A stretch of DNA of 51,462 nt, from NCBI GenBank assembly GCA_021203545.1, contig JAJQAZ010000006.1, positions 1-51,462 on the forward strand, read 5' to 3'. This document shows positions 35,312 through 44,622 of the stretch, in pieces; the stretch's first letter is position 1, and every line of letters begins with the position of its first letter. The notes beneath the pieces are model-generated. The model made no database searches, had not been told where the DNA came from, and worked only from the letters and a program-made list of their open reading frames with translations. This DNA comes from Tannerellaceae bacterium. GTDB taxonomy: Bacteria > Bacteroidota > Bacteroidia > Bacteroidales > Tannerellaceae. Position numbers and translations under genes: made by a program.

Positions 35312-38035
35312 ATGAAAAAGGATACATCCCATTGCCGGGAACAATTCAAAGAAATATACCTGAACAACCAACGGGATAAGATTATCCCTTTCCTGCAACA
35401 ATTAAGCAAAGAGGAAAAGAAAGGGCTTATTCCGCTTCTGAAAAAATATAACCATGAATGGTCTGATCCTACAAGAACAATCCTGTATGTAGCACTAATA
35501 GCCTGTTGCAACCATACGGAAATAAAAAAAGAACAGGGTAATATCATTTTAAGAGAGACTGATCCGTTACTGTCAGAACTATTGGAATGGTATTGTCCGG
35601 AATGGTTCTCCATATTTATCAACGAAACACACGAACAGAGTAGCCTTGATTACAGGATATTGCTGGATTGGTATCACAAAGGGTACCTGCAACCGGCTCC
35701 CCCGCTAATTGCCAAAAGCCTGTTCTTTAACCAGCATCGTAACAATATAGATATCGAAGCTGATCCTATTATCCTACAGGAACATATCTGGACTTTCTTT
35801 GAACACGAAACCAATTATATATTCTGGGAGAATTACACGGATAAGGAAGGGAAAAAGATTCAACGCTGGATCAAAATACTGAAACAATACAGTGATAACG
35901 GCACCATTGACCGGATGCGGCTGTTGAAAGCAATTCTACAAACAGCCAACCATCCGTTTACGAAAGAGTCCGTTGCATGGTTTTGTGACTTGTTGGAGAC
36001 ACTCGCCCCCACTCCGGCGGAGCTTCTAACCCTACAGGAAGATTTGCTGAATGGTTTACAAACCGACCGCCCACGGTGGACACGGATGATATTGGCTGAA
36101 ATAGCCCGCCTGTTACCGGAAAAAAATTTTAAAGCAGAAGAGTTACTCCCCTACCTGCCGGTTCTTTTCACCAAAAAGGAGAAAAACCTGCTTACAACTG
36201 CCCTGCAGGTAGCAGAGAAAATAAATAAAACTTATCCGCAGTTACAGGGCACTGTATGTACCGAACTGGTAACTGTTTTTCTGATACAGGACGAGAAACT
36301 GCAAACCAAAGCAGCCAAACAGATCGTAAAATACGGAGCCGGAGCACAACAGCAGTTCAGCCAAATACTGGAAGAATACCGCGATTATATTTTGCTGGCA
36401 GTACAGGAGATACTCAAACCCTTCCTACAGGCTGCACCTGCGAAACAGACAGCCCGGCCAGAGGTAGAGAAAGAGGCAGAGAGCCTGCCCGTTATTTCGG
36501 ATACGAACCGGTTGCCAGAGGTAAATACATGGGAGGATCTGATCTTTTTTGCCACCCAGACATTTAGTGAGAAAGAGGCCTATTACCCTATTATGCTGCC
36601 TGACTATATTTACAAATTTGATAAAGAGATAACATCAGAGAAGGCCAAACAGTTAAGGCCTGTTTATAAACTGGAGGAACGGCAGGGTATGAATGATTGG
36701 AGTTATTATTCATTCAACGATGGGATGTTGAAAATTTTCCTGATAAGTTACGCCAGGTATCTAAACAACCGTTTCCCCGGGGCAATCCCTTCTGTAGAAA
36801 CCCAGGAAGAACGGAAAGACCTGTCGGCCGGACGGTATTCTATGGTAGACGGACTCTATTTTACAGCACCGGTATACGACCGGGTTGCCGAGATTATGCA
36901 TCGTATTGAGCAACAGCAATATTATGAACCGGTATCCATGTCAACCCACTACCCTCTATGGATTGATCCGGTAATATTGGTGGAACGGTTACAACGTTGC
37001 CAGGAGTATAACTACCAGCCTATTGCCACCGAACTACAACAGGCAGTGATGCGCTGTTGCCTGGAAGATACCAACGAAGCTGCTAAAAAAGCGGCATCGC
37101 TACAGGGAGAATGGAAACACCTGCTATTATACCTGTTCGGAAAAGAGGAACTGCGTAAAGAACAAATGATAACACCTGCACTGTGGATTACAGCCGCACT
37201 GACCCGTAACAAGGGAATATTACCGGAATTGTTGCTCGACAAATTGTATGAAGTACCTGTGCAGTTACACCCCGGTTATCTCCATTGGGAGATAGACCCA
37301 CACCCTCACCCGGATACAAAAGGAAAAGGTGTTGTTTTCAACCCTAAAACACGTTTCTATTATAAAGACGAACCATCTTTTCCGTTGCTATATCAATACT
37401 ATATTAGTTATAGGTTTAAAAGCCGGCATAATATAGAGAGTGGTGATATCTACCGTATAATTGCTTCTATGCCCTACAACCATGATCTGTTTATGGCGTG
37501 GGTAGTTGAGTATATCTCTGTTGGTTCAATTCTATTTACCGCTCAGGAACAGTGGATGAAACATGTATTGAGAGCACTGCGCGACCTTCACCTGCCCTGT
37601 ACACCTATGGATCACCTGGCTATCTCAATGTCATTCTTCAACAGGTTTAAAGAGGTCGTTCAATATGCTGCCGAAACATGGTATGAAGGATCGGCAGCCG
37701 GCTGGATAGATCCTACAGAACTGGGTAAAACAATGGGTAAACTTATTGAGCAGGAGTGGCAACCCCTGCAACGCTTCACCAATATTCTGCGCGACGAAAT
37801 GCTACTGAACCGCCATAACACCCCTCTCTTACTGCAACTAATAGAAGCCATACTGGCCACCCTACAGCAACCGGTTAAAGGAGTAAAAGCCCTACTGGAA
37901 GCCTACAAAGAACTCCTAAACCGCACCGGACAAAAAGCCCCAACCAACAAATTCCCCCAATGGGAAACCTGGGTAAACGAAAACAACCTGAAAAAGTTAA
38001 TTAAAGAGTTACAACTCCTTATCTTTGATGTATAA
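35312..38035 (+). CDS. Large uncharacterised alpha-helical protein (DUF6493-like)
   Basis: The 907-residue protein has no signal peptide or membrane segment and is rich in leucine and charged helices. The first 380 residues look HEAT/ARM-like (for example LAEIARLLPEKNFKAEELLPYLPVLF). A middle region has WEDLIFFATQTFSEKEAYYPIMLPDYIYKF. From memory it resembles large Bacteroidetes proteins named DUF6493, often near SWIM-zinc-finger and MoxR-type genes; those are absent here. Its stop overlaps the next gene by 11 bases, so it starts a three-gene operon with SUKH-like and HEAT-like proteins. Function unknown. Confidence 0.7.
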   Translation: MKKDTSHCREQFKEIYLNNQRDKIIPFLQQLSKEEKKGLIPLLKKYNHEWSDPTRTILYVALIACCNHTEIKKEQGNIILRETDPLLSELLEWYCPEWFSIFINETHEQSSLDYRILLDWYHKGYLQPAPPLIAKSLFFNQHRNNIDIEADPIILQEHIWTFFEHETNYIFWENYTDKEGKKIQRWIKILKQYSDNGTIDRMRLLKAILQTANHPFTKESVAWFCDLLETLAPTPAELLTLQEDLLNGLQTDRPRWTRMILAEIARLLPEKNFKAEELLPYLPVLFTKKEKNLLTTALQVAEKINKTYPQLQGTVCTELVTVFLIQDEKLQTKAAKQIVKYGAGAQQQFSQILEEYRDYILLAVQEILKPFLQAAPAKQTARPEVEKEAESLPVISDTNRLPEVNTWEDLIFFATQTFSEKEAYYPIMLPDYIYKFDKEITSEKAKQLRPVYKLEERQGMNDWSYYSFNDGMLKIFLISYARYLNNRFPGAIPSVETQEERKDLSAGRYSMVDGLYFTAPVYDRVAEIMHRIEQQQYYEPVSMSTHYPLWIDPVILVERLQRCQEYNYQPIATELQQAVMRCCLEDTNEAAKKAASLQGEWKHLLLYLFGKEELRKEQMITPALWITAALTRNKGILPELLLDKLYEVPVQLHPGYLHWEIDPHPHPDTKGKGVVFNPKTRFYYKDEPSFPLLYQYYISYRFKSRHNIESGDIYRIIASMPYNHDLFMAWVVEYISVGSILFTAQEQWMKHVLRALRDLHLPCTPMDHLAISMSFFNRFKEVVQYAAETWYEGSAAGWIDPTELGKTMGKLIEQEWQPLQRFTNILRDEMLLNRHNTPLLLQLIEAILATLQQPVKGVKALLEAYKELLNRTGQKAPTNKFPQWETWVNENNLKKLIKELQLLIFDV

Positions 38036-38714
38036 CCGTAAAAAACAAATGATGGAAACAAAAACCAACTTTACCGTTATCCGTAAACTATTTAACAAGT
38101 GGGATAATACTGGCTACTCTATTGATGAAATAGAAAAGGGACAACAGAAATGGGGTGCCCTACCCGGCCTGTTGAAAGAGTATTATCTTGAACTTGGAGC
38201 GGATGAAATTATCAACCAAACACAGGACAGCTTATGCTCGCCGGAAGAGTTAGTAAATGAAAGTCTGCAAGCAGAAAAAGAATACCTGATATTTTATACC
38301 GAAAATCAACGTGTCTGCGACTGGGCTATACGTATTGACGACCTCAAACTATATGATCCACCGGTATACATCAACAACGATAATTTGAGAAAAGATACCA
38401 GTTGGACAATTGAGAACGAACACCTTTCCGGCTTCCTCAATAGTATAGCCCACCTACAAGCCATATTCGGATTAGAGTATACAGCAGAAGAGTTTCTCGA
38501 AACCGATAAAGCAGGAGTTGCGCACATCCGTGAGAAATATCAGGTAAAAGCTGATCCTTTGCATTGGCTTAATGTAGAATTCTATGGTAACCACGACGAT
38601 GATGTAATAGCACTAATGTATATAGACGAAGATGAAATACAAATATTCTATGCATCCGGCACAGAAGAACACTTCAATGAAATAGACGAATATTTATCTA
38701 CTATTGCGGAATAA
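38025..38714 (+). CDS. SUKH (SMI1/KNR4-like) protein
   Basis: The 229-residue protein shows the SUKH pattern: GALPGLLKEYYLELGADEIINQTQDS near the start, then EKEYLIFYTENQRVCDWAIRIDDLKLYDPPVYI, and LSGFLNSIAHLQAIFG. SUKH proteins are common immunity proteins against polymorphic toxins but also occur in other settings. The first ATG (38025) overlaps the previous gene; 38049 (MMETKTNF) is an equally good start just after that stop. No toxin gene is visible nearby. Confidence 0.8.
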   Translation: MMYNRKKQMMETKTNFTVIRKLFNKWDNTGYSIDEIEKGQQKWGALPGLLKEYYLELGADEIINQTQDSLCSPEELVNESLQAEKEYLIFYTENQRVCDWAIRIDDLKLYDPPVYINNDNLRKDTSWTIENEHLSGFLNSIAHLQAIFGLEYTAEEFLETDKAGVAHIREKYQVKADPLHWLNVEFYGNHDDDVIALMYIDEDEIQIFYASGTEEHFNEIDEYLSTIAE

Positions 38715-38771
38715 AGCCCAACCCCGGACTTACGAGACTTAGAATTCATTTACCACGAACAATAAGAAAAG

Positions 38772-39551
38772 ATGATACAGGTATTAACAGAACTGCAAGA
38801 CAAATTCAACAGAATCCGGCAGAGTAAAAACTCAATGGATCATACTAATTTCCTGTTGGAAATGATAGGAGCATTTGAAAATGTGCGCTATACTATAGAT
38901 GAAAAAGGAGAATACCATTTTCATGAAAATATAGACTGGATTCCTTATATAGAGTTTCATTACCGGCTGATGACGGATAAAGATATTCCGGCAGAAGCAC
39001 ATAAGAACCTGATGTTTCGTTTTAAATATCATGAAGAGAGAGGAGGAAAATTTCTCCTCTCCAAAATGGACAATAAGGAAGACACCCGGTTTTATCCCGA
39101 TTTTATATTTAGTCTCGGACAAATTTATCAATACAAAAAGGGCGAAGAGAAAGACAAGGAGAAAGTCCTCGACTATGCCCGGACATTTGCCTGCTCGGAA
39201 AATGACAAACTCCGTGAAAACGGAATCATTGTAGTAGGTTGGTTAGGGAATGAAAGTGACTTTCCGCTTCTGGAAGACCGGATGCTCAATGATCCTGTTC
39301 CTGAATTCCGTGCTTGGGCAGGTAGTGCATTTCGTTTCCTGAATATAACCAATAAAGCTGCAAAAGGATTACCTATTCTGAAAAAAGCGATTGAAAAAGA
39401 GAGTGATGCTTTTGCTTTAAGTACAATGATCCAAATAGCACAGGAACTGGCAAAAAAGAAATGGATATCCCAGCAAGCCATTAACGATATAGAAACAGAA
39501 GCAATCCAAAAAGGGAAAGAAAAAGCCCTGCGTTACCTGAATAAAAGGTAA
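38772..39551 (+). CDS. HEAT-repeat-like helical protein
   Basis: The 259-residue protein is helical, with repeat-like segments ENGIIVVGWLGNESDFPLLEDRMLNDPVPEFRAWAGSAFRFL and LPILKKAIEKESDAFALSTMIQIAQELAKKKW. These fit HEAT/PBS-lyase repeats, which bind proteins. It has no signal peptide. It follows the SUKH gene by 57 bp in the same direction and is probably the third gene of the operon. Standalone HEAT proteins also occur as immunity proteins; that reading is inference. Confidence 0.7.
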   Translation: MIQVLTELQDKFNRIRQSKNSMDHTNFLLEMIGAFENVRYTIDEKGEYHFHENIDWIPYIEFHYRLMTDKDIPAEAHKNLMFRFKYHEERGGKFLLSKMDNKEDTRFYPDFIFSLGQIYQYKKGEEKDKEKVLDYARTFACSENDKLRENGIIVVGWLGNESDFPLLEDRMLNDPVPEFRAWAGSAFRFLNITNKAAKGLPILKKAIEKESDAFALSTMIQIAQELAKKKWISQQAINDIETEAIQKGKEKALRYLNKR

Positions 39552-39664
39552 TCTTACCATTGCCGGAAAAACAGGTTTCGAAAAATTTACTATTCACATC
39601 ACCTTTGAAGATGTGTTTTTCATGTAATGTCTGTATGTTTCGATGTATATAAGTGCAAAGAATA

Positions 39665-40732
39665 TCAGAACCAATCTCTCTTTTTCATATACCGCCATAC
39701 GAGGCCGCTAATTAGTATCAGAATACCCCATGCCATGAAATAACCGTACCGCCATTTCAGTTCGGGCATGAATTCGAAGTTCATGCCCCATACACCAACC
39801 AGAAAGGTGATCGGGGCAAAAATGGTTGATACAATGGTGAGCCGTTTCATAATGCCGTTCATCTTAAAATCGTTGTTCGACACATACAGGTCTACCAGCG
39901 ATGACAAGATATCATTACAGTTACGCACTGTCTGGATCACATATTCCAGCTGATCCTGCAGGTCTTTGAATACCGGAACCACATGCTTCTCCAGAATACC
40001 GTCTATAGGATTAGTCAGTTTATGGAACTGTTCCCGCAGCGGAGTAGAATTTTTACGCAGTATTAAATAAGCATGGCGACACTGTTGTATCCTGGCACCA
40101 ATATTCTTCTGGTTATAATTACGCCCCAGTAGTTGGTCTTCTATCCGTTCCAGTTGGTTTTCAACCTGAGTAGACGATTCTATCAGGTCGGCCATAATCG
40201 CATTAAACAGGAAAGCAAACAACAAACCGCTTTTTTGTCTCCGTATATTCATAGTATCTGTTTGCAAAGCCTGGTAAACATTCTCAAACAATGGGGCATG
40301 CCCTTCGTTAAAACTAATAACAATAGTAGGTTTAATAAGCAACGACACATGATCAGAACGTACCTTACGGTCAGCAGTAATGAAACAACTATTCAACACA
40401 ACCATCACATAATCTTCATTTACATCAATCTTCACCACATGTGCCGGAGTCAACACCTCCCGTGCATCCAGACTATGCATCCCAAACTCGGTAAGCATCC
40501 GGGCAATATTCACATCATCCGTCAGCCCCTGTACTTCAAACCAATGAATACAATTATTGGTAAGTAAAGCGGTAAACGACTCCGTAGCCGGATCAACAGG
40601 AACAGTCTCCAACACAGTAGCATTATAACGTGTCAGCCGGATACGTGTAGTATTCCGGTAATGGCCCGTATAGTAGTATCTTTTAGAAAAATGCCGGTTA
40701 TTTTTTACAGATGATTTGCTTTTATGGTTCAT
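39665..40732 (-). CDS. corA: CorA-family magnesium/cobalt transporter
   Basis: The 355-residue protein has a large soluble N-terminal domain and two C-terminal helices. The first helix ends in the GMN signature (GVWGMNFEFMPELKW) that selects Mg2+. The basic tail KKRDWF is typical. MLTEFGMHSLDAREVLTPAHVVKIDVNEDYVMVVL is a standard CorA cytoplasmic segment. It is divergent from sdaA, with about 60 bp between them. Confidence 0.94.
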   Translation of the reverse strand: MNHKSKSSVKNNRHFSKRYYYTGHYRNTTRIRLTRYNATVLETVPVDPATESFTALLTNNCIHWFEVQGLTDDVNIARMLTEFGMHSLDAREVLTPAHVVKIDVNEDYVMVVLNSCFITADRKVRSDHVSLLIKPTIVISFNEGHAPLFENVYQALQTDTMNIRRQKSGLLFAFLFNAIMADLIESSTQVENQLERIEDQLLGRNYNQKNIGARIQQCRHAYLILRKNSTPLREQFHKLTNPIDGILEKHVVPVFKDLQDQLEYVIQTVRNCNDILSSLVDLYVSNNDFKMNGIMKRLTIVSTIFAPITFLVGVWGMNFEFMPELKWRYGYFMAWGILILISGLVWRYMKKRDWF

Positions 40733-40781
40733 ACGTGCAAAACAAATCTCTTACATGTTATGTTCACACGGGTAAAATATG

Positions 40782-40789
40782 TAATTTTG
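40782..40789 (+). promoter_or_regulatory. Putative -7 box almost abutting the sdaA start
   Basis: TAATTTTG matches TAnnTTTG and ends five bases before the ATG at 40794. Transcription would then start at or just after the start codon, implying a leaderless message or a later start. The ATG at 40794 fits the protein family, so leaderless translation is the simpler reading. Confidence 0.4.
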
Positions 40790-40793
40790 GACC

Positions 40794-41999
40794 ATGGAAT
40801 CGATCAAACAAATCTACCGGATAGGGCATGGCCCTTCGAGCAGCCATACAATGGGCCCCATGCGCGCGGCTGGTATGTTTCTGGAAAGAAACAGGCAGGC
40901 ATCACGCTTTCAGGTAACATTGTACGGAAGTCTGGCTGCTACCGGCAAAGGACACATGACGGATGAAGCTATACTGGAAATCCTGCAACCCGTAGCCCCG
41001 GTCAACATTGTATGGGAACCCAAAACATTCCTGCCCTTCCATCCCAACGGCATGCTTTTCGAATCGTACAGCCCGGCAGGGAATACAATCGAAAAATGGA
41101 CCGTTTACAGTATCGGAGGAGGTACGCTGGCAAATGAAGATTTTAACGAGCTAAAAACAAAAGATATTTACGAAATGCACACCATCCGTGAAATACAGGA
41201 TTGGTGCGAAGAGACAGGTTCTTCCTATTGGGAATATATAGAACAATGCGAAGGCCCGGCCATATGGGATTATCTGGCCGAAGTCTGGCAGATTATGCAA
41301 CAGGCTATTAAGAACGGGCTGGAAGCCGAAGGGGTAATTCCCGGCGGACTGGGACTGCGCCGCAAAGCGTCGGACTACCTGATTCGTGCCAAAGGCTACG
41401 GCAGCAGTATCCGTAGCCGGGGTATGGTATATGCGTTCGCACTGGCCGTTTCGGAAGAAAATGCCTGCGGTGGAAAGATCGTTACCGCCCCTACCTGCGG
41501 ATCATGCGGTGTATTACCCGCGGTACTGTATCACCTGAAAGATTCGCGGGAGTTTCCCGACTCACGTATATTGCGTGCACTGGCTACAGCCGGCTTATTC
41601 GGCAACGTAGTACGTACCAACGCATCCGTATCCGGTGCCGAAGTTGGTTGCCAGGGAGAAGTCGGTGTAGCCTGCGCGATGGCTGCGGCAGCCGCCAGCC
41701 AACTGTTCGGAGGCACAGCCGCACAAATTGAATATGCAGCCGAAATGGGCCTTGAGCACCACTTAGGACTTACCTGCGACCCGGTTTGTGGCCTCGTACA
41801 GATACCCTGCATTGAGCGGAATGCCTTTGCGGCAGCCCGTGCACTCGATGCAAATACATTCTCGAACTTCTCCGACGGCAAGCACCGTGTTAGCTTCGAC
41901 CAGGTAGTAGAAGTAATGAGACAAACCGGCAACGACCTGCCCAGCCTCTACAAAGAGACATCAGAGGGAGGATTAGCAAAAAATATAAATAAAAGGTAG
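40794..41999 (+). CDS. sdaA: L-serine dehydratase (iron-sulfur, single chain)
   Basis: The 401-residue enzyme deaminates L-serine to pyruvate using a [4Fe-4S] cluster. [19 protein letters not shown] near residue 10 is the beta-domain signature. Cluster cysteines lie in [17 protein letters not shown] and [17 protein letters not shown]. Alpha and beta domains are fused in one chain, as in E. coli SdaA. The start codon lies only five bases after a -7 box. It is intact. Confidence 0.95.
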   Translation: MESIKQIYRIGHGPSSSHTMGPMRAAGMFLERNRQASRFQVTLYGSLAATGKGHMTDEAILEILQPVAPVNIVWEPKTFLPFHPNGMLFESYSPAGNTIEKWTVYSIGGGTLANEDFNELKTKDIYEMHTIREIQDWCEETGSSYWEYIEQCEGPAIWDYLAEVWQIMQQAIKNGLEAEGVIPGGLGLRRKASDYLIRAKGYGSSIRSRGMVYAFALAVSEENACGGKIVTAPTCGSCGVLPAVLYHLKDSREFPDSRILRALATAGLFGNVVRTNASVSGAEVGCQGEVGVACAMAAAAASQLFGGTAAQIEYAAEMGLEHHLGLTCDPVCGLVQIPCIERNAFAAARALDANTFSNFSDGKHRVSFDQVVEVMRQTGNDLPSLYKETSEGGLAKNINKR

Positions 42000-42074
42000 T
42001 TAGTAGTTGGTAGATAGTAGTTAGTAGAAATAAGAAAATCCTACTAACTACTAACTACTAACTACTAACTACTA
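41997..42074. repeat. Spacer hairpin G, copy 2 (TAGTTAGTAG tandem arms)
   Basis: The left arm (41997-42027) carries TAGTTAGTAGTTGGTAG units and the right arm (42041-42074) carries CTACTAACTA units. The design matches the hisF-hisIE spacer (17838-17918). It starts at the sdaA stop codon and ends 26 bp before the GH43 gene. Confidence 0.85.
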
Positions 42075-42100
42075 AACATAATATTCAATTCTTAATTCCA

Positions 42101-43095
42101 ATGTATATGAAGAAAAACATTCTTATTTCGTTAGCCTTAACAGTTTTAGTGAGCTGTGGAGGTGCTAAAAAGAGGTAGCTGAAGTAGCTACAAGTGGTAA
42201 CCCGTTATTCGAAGGTTGGTATGCCGACCCGGAAGGTATCGTTTACAATGATACATATTGGATTTATCCGACCTGGAGTGATGAGTACGAGAAACAGATA
42301 TTCTTTGACTGCTTCTCATCCAAAGACCTGGTGAACTGGACAAAACATTCCCGTATTCTGGACAACAACGAAGTTACCTGGGCATGGCAGGCCATGTGGG
42401 CTCCGGCAGTACTACGCAAAGATGACAAATATTATTTCTTCTTTGGTGCGAACGATATTCAAAGCAATGACGAATTGGGTGGTATCGGTGTGGCTGTAGC
42501 CGACAGACCGGAAGGGCCTTATAAAGACCTGTTGGGAAAACCCCTGGTTGATAAAATCGTAAACGGTGCACAACCGATTGACCAGTTTGTGTTCCGGGAT
42601 GACGATGGTTCCTACTATATGTATTATGGTGGTTGGAAACATTGTAATATGGTAAAATTGAGCGACGATTTCACAGAATTGGTACCATTCGACGACGGAG
42701 AAATCTACAAGGAAGTGACTCCCGAAAATTATGTGGAAGGTCCTTTCATGTTTAAAAAGAACGGTAAATACTATTTCATATGGAGCGAAGGCGGATGGAC
42801 CGGACCGGATTATGCTGTTGCCTACGCCATTGCCGACTCACCTTTCGGACCTTTCGAGCGGGTGGCCAAAATCTTGGAACAGGATGAAGAAATTGCCAGA
42901 GGTGCAGGACATCATTCGGTTATTCACGTACCAAACACGGACGAATATTATATTATATATCATCGCCGTCCAATAAACGAAACAGCCCGCGACTATCGTG
43001 TAACCTGTATCGAAAAAATGGAGTTCGACGAAAACGGCCATATTCTCCCCATAAAAATGACCCATGAAGGCGTACCCGCCCGCCTGATCAGGTGA
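42101..43095 (+). pseudogene. GH43-family glycoside hydrolase lipoprotein, frameshifted
   Basis: ATG at 42101 (or 42107) begins a lipoprotein signal ending TVLVSC. The frame breaks at an A5 run (42167-42171). A6 gives GGAKKEVAEVATSGNPLFEGWYADPEG and a 331-residue protein. GH43 catalytic acids are visible: Asp in YADPEG, Asp in QPIDQFVF and Glu in YVEGPFMF. These five-bladed propeller enzymes act on arabinan or xylan side chains; the exact substrate is unclear. As written, translation stops 25 codons after the start. A late start near 42331 would lose the signal and the first catalytic Asp. Confidence 0.87.
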
Positions 43096-43119
43096 TTTAT
43101 AGGCTAAAGTATTCATAAG

Positions 43120-43631
43120 TTCGGCGTAGCGAGGACGCCAATGTCATCAACTTAAGAAAAAAAAGAAATAAAATATCATTTGTTCCCCGACTTGATCGCA
43201 GGGCTGTTAAATTCTGTGCTTCTAAGTCCTGCAAGGACGGTATATCCCAGCCCAGTACGAAGTGCTGGGTTAGTGATTACCCTTACACTCATGAGTCCTG
43301 AAGGGACGGCATAATTAATGTTCAACCTAATATGTCACTATTTTTATTCTGTCGTGCCTACAGCACTAAAACTCTTTTTCTATCCAGCAACCCAGCACTT
43401 CGTACCGGGCTGGGATATACCGTCTTTGCAGGACTTCATACAAATCATACAGAAGAATTTAACAGCCCTGCGACTTGATCAGGGATCGCAAATCGAAGAT
43501 TCCGGTTTATCGGAAGGCACTAACAGTTTGAATTATAATGATAAATACTGTCTGTTCTGATGCGGTCCCCGATCAAGTCGGGGAACAAAAACGCTTAAGT
43601 TGATGGCATTGGCGAGGACGCTACGCCGAAC
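43120..43631. repeat. Nested (onion-like) inverted repeat block, about 510 bp
   Basis: Three pairs of arms are nested. The outermost is CGGCGTAGCGAGGACGCC to ATCAACTTAAG (43120-43156) against 43594-43631. The second is TTGTTCCCCGACTTGATCGC with GGGCTGTTAAATTCT (about 43180-43215) against 43450-43484 and 43565-43590. The innermost is 43227-43271 against 43389-43434, about 46 bases each. The right second arm is split by 43485-43564. A third copy of the outer arm lies at 51391-51428. The frame at 43318-43560 runs through the arms and is unlikely to be coding. Confidence 0.82.
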
Positions 43632-43743
43632 GAAGTTTTTTTATTTATGTAATAATTAGATATTTAATAAATATTTATCTGCGTAAATCTGTTCAATCTG
43701 AGTAATCTGCATGCCCTTCCGTTACTTTTTGGTCAGCCGTTTT

Positions 43744-43785
43744 GGCACAGATTTAAATCTGCGCGAGCGAAAGGCTAGCGAAAGC
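43744..43785. repeat. GCAGATTTAAATCTG palindrome, second copy
   Basis: GGCACAGATTTAAATCTGCG is followed by GAGCGAAAGGCTAGCGAAAG. The same parts occur in reverse orientation at 30546-30604. It lies just downstream of the mscS-like gene end (convergent side). Confidence 0.65.
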
Positions 43786-43794
43786 AAAAGACGG

Positions 43795-44292
43795 TTACCT
43801 CCTGACAGACACGATTTTCTGCAGGAACAGGTTATTGGGGATAACAATCAGCTCCCCTTCATCGGTACGGATATCGGTATAAAAGGTATGTATATTTTCA
43901 ATCGTAGCATCAATGGGCAGATCTTTATCATGAATATGAATACGATTACCAATCCGGAAAGGTGCGTTAAAGAACATAATAATACCGGCCGTAATATTAC
44001 TAAGGATAGACCACTGGGCAAACATAGCAACACCAATCACTGCAAAGATAGAAGAAAGGCCTATCAACAGATTTTCCGGATTTACTCCCCATATAATGGC
44101 CAGCGCAAACACGAACAGAATATTCAATAAAACATACAGGATTTGCTTAATCTGCTTACGCCTTACAGTTGACTTTTGCAGCAACTGCCCGTAATACATC
44201 ACCACTTTATGAACAACAAAACGGATAAAGTATAAAACCACAATTACAATCCCACTTGCTATTAGTTTGGGAATATATTTCTCTAAATTCAT
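43795..44292 (-). CDS. Small MscS-type mechanosensitive channel
   Basis: The 165-residue protein has an N-terminal helix (LIASGIVIVVLYFIRFVV), a second (ILYVLLNILFVFALAIIWG), and the pore helix region GLSSIFAVIGVAMFAQWSILSNITAGIIMFFNAPF, followed by a short beta domain ending VIPNNLFLQKIVSVRR. That ending is the MscS beta-domain motif, but the C-terminal alpha/beta domain of E. coli MscS is missing. Short forms are common in Bacteroidales, so this looks natural rather than truncated. A -7 box lies 16 bp upstream. Confidence 0.88.
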   Translation of the reverse strand: MNLEKYIPKLIASGIVIVVLYFIRFVVHKVVMYYGQLLQKSTVRRKQIKQILYVLLNILFVFALAIIWGVNPENLLIGLSSIFAVIGVAMFAQWSILSNITAGIIMFFNAPFRIGNRIHIHDKDLPIDATIENIHTFYTDIRTDEGELIVIPNNLFLQKIVSVRR

Positions 44293-44307
44293 TTTTCAAA
44301 TTTTCTG

Positions 44308-44315
44308 CAAAGATA
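44308..44315 (-). promoter_or_regulatory. Putative -7 box for the mscS-like gene
   Basis: On the minus strand TATCTTTG matches TAnnTTTG perfectly, 15 bases before the ATG at 44292. The leader would be very short. Confidence 0.55.
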
Positions 44316-44622
44316 ACGCATACTTTATCTCTCCATTTATTTTGACAGAAAAATAATAATCTTTGTTTACGAAACTTTTCCTTTTAACGAATCCTTAACA
44401 AATATTCTTTTTAACAAGATGTTCATTTTTTTATCACATCCCCGGTTCTAAACAAAAAGAATATGAATCTGTTCCCGTAAATTCCCGGCCTATTTAACAT
44501 TTGTTACTATGAACATTTTAGTACACCTCCTGTTGTAAGGGTATAATCAAAACCAGTAAATTTTTACAATTAAATAATATCCAACAAAAAAAGGTTAAGC
44601 TACCAGGCTTACAGAGGGAGGA
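44316..44622. other. Upstream region of the second fimbria locus
   Basis: No open frame was seen. TGTTCAT (about 44421) and ATGAACA (about 44509) form separated half-sites, and ATTTAACATTTG lies between them. GAGGGAGGA lies 8 bases before the ATG at 44623 and may be a ribosome binding site. The ACAATAGTTAAC block of the first fimbria locus is absent, so the two loci are probably controlled differently. Confidence 0.45.

Noticed and set aside
43318-43560. Open frame of 80 codons
   Set aside because: It crosses the arms of the nested inverted repeat and has no protein-like pattern.
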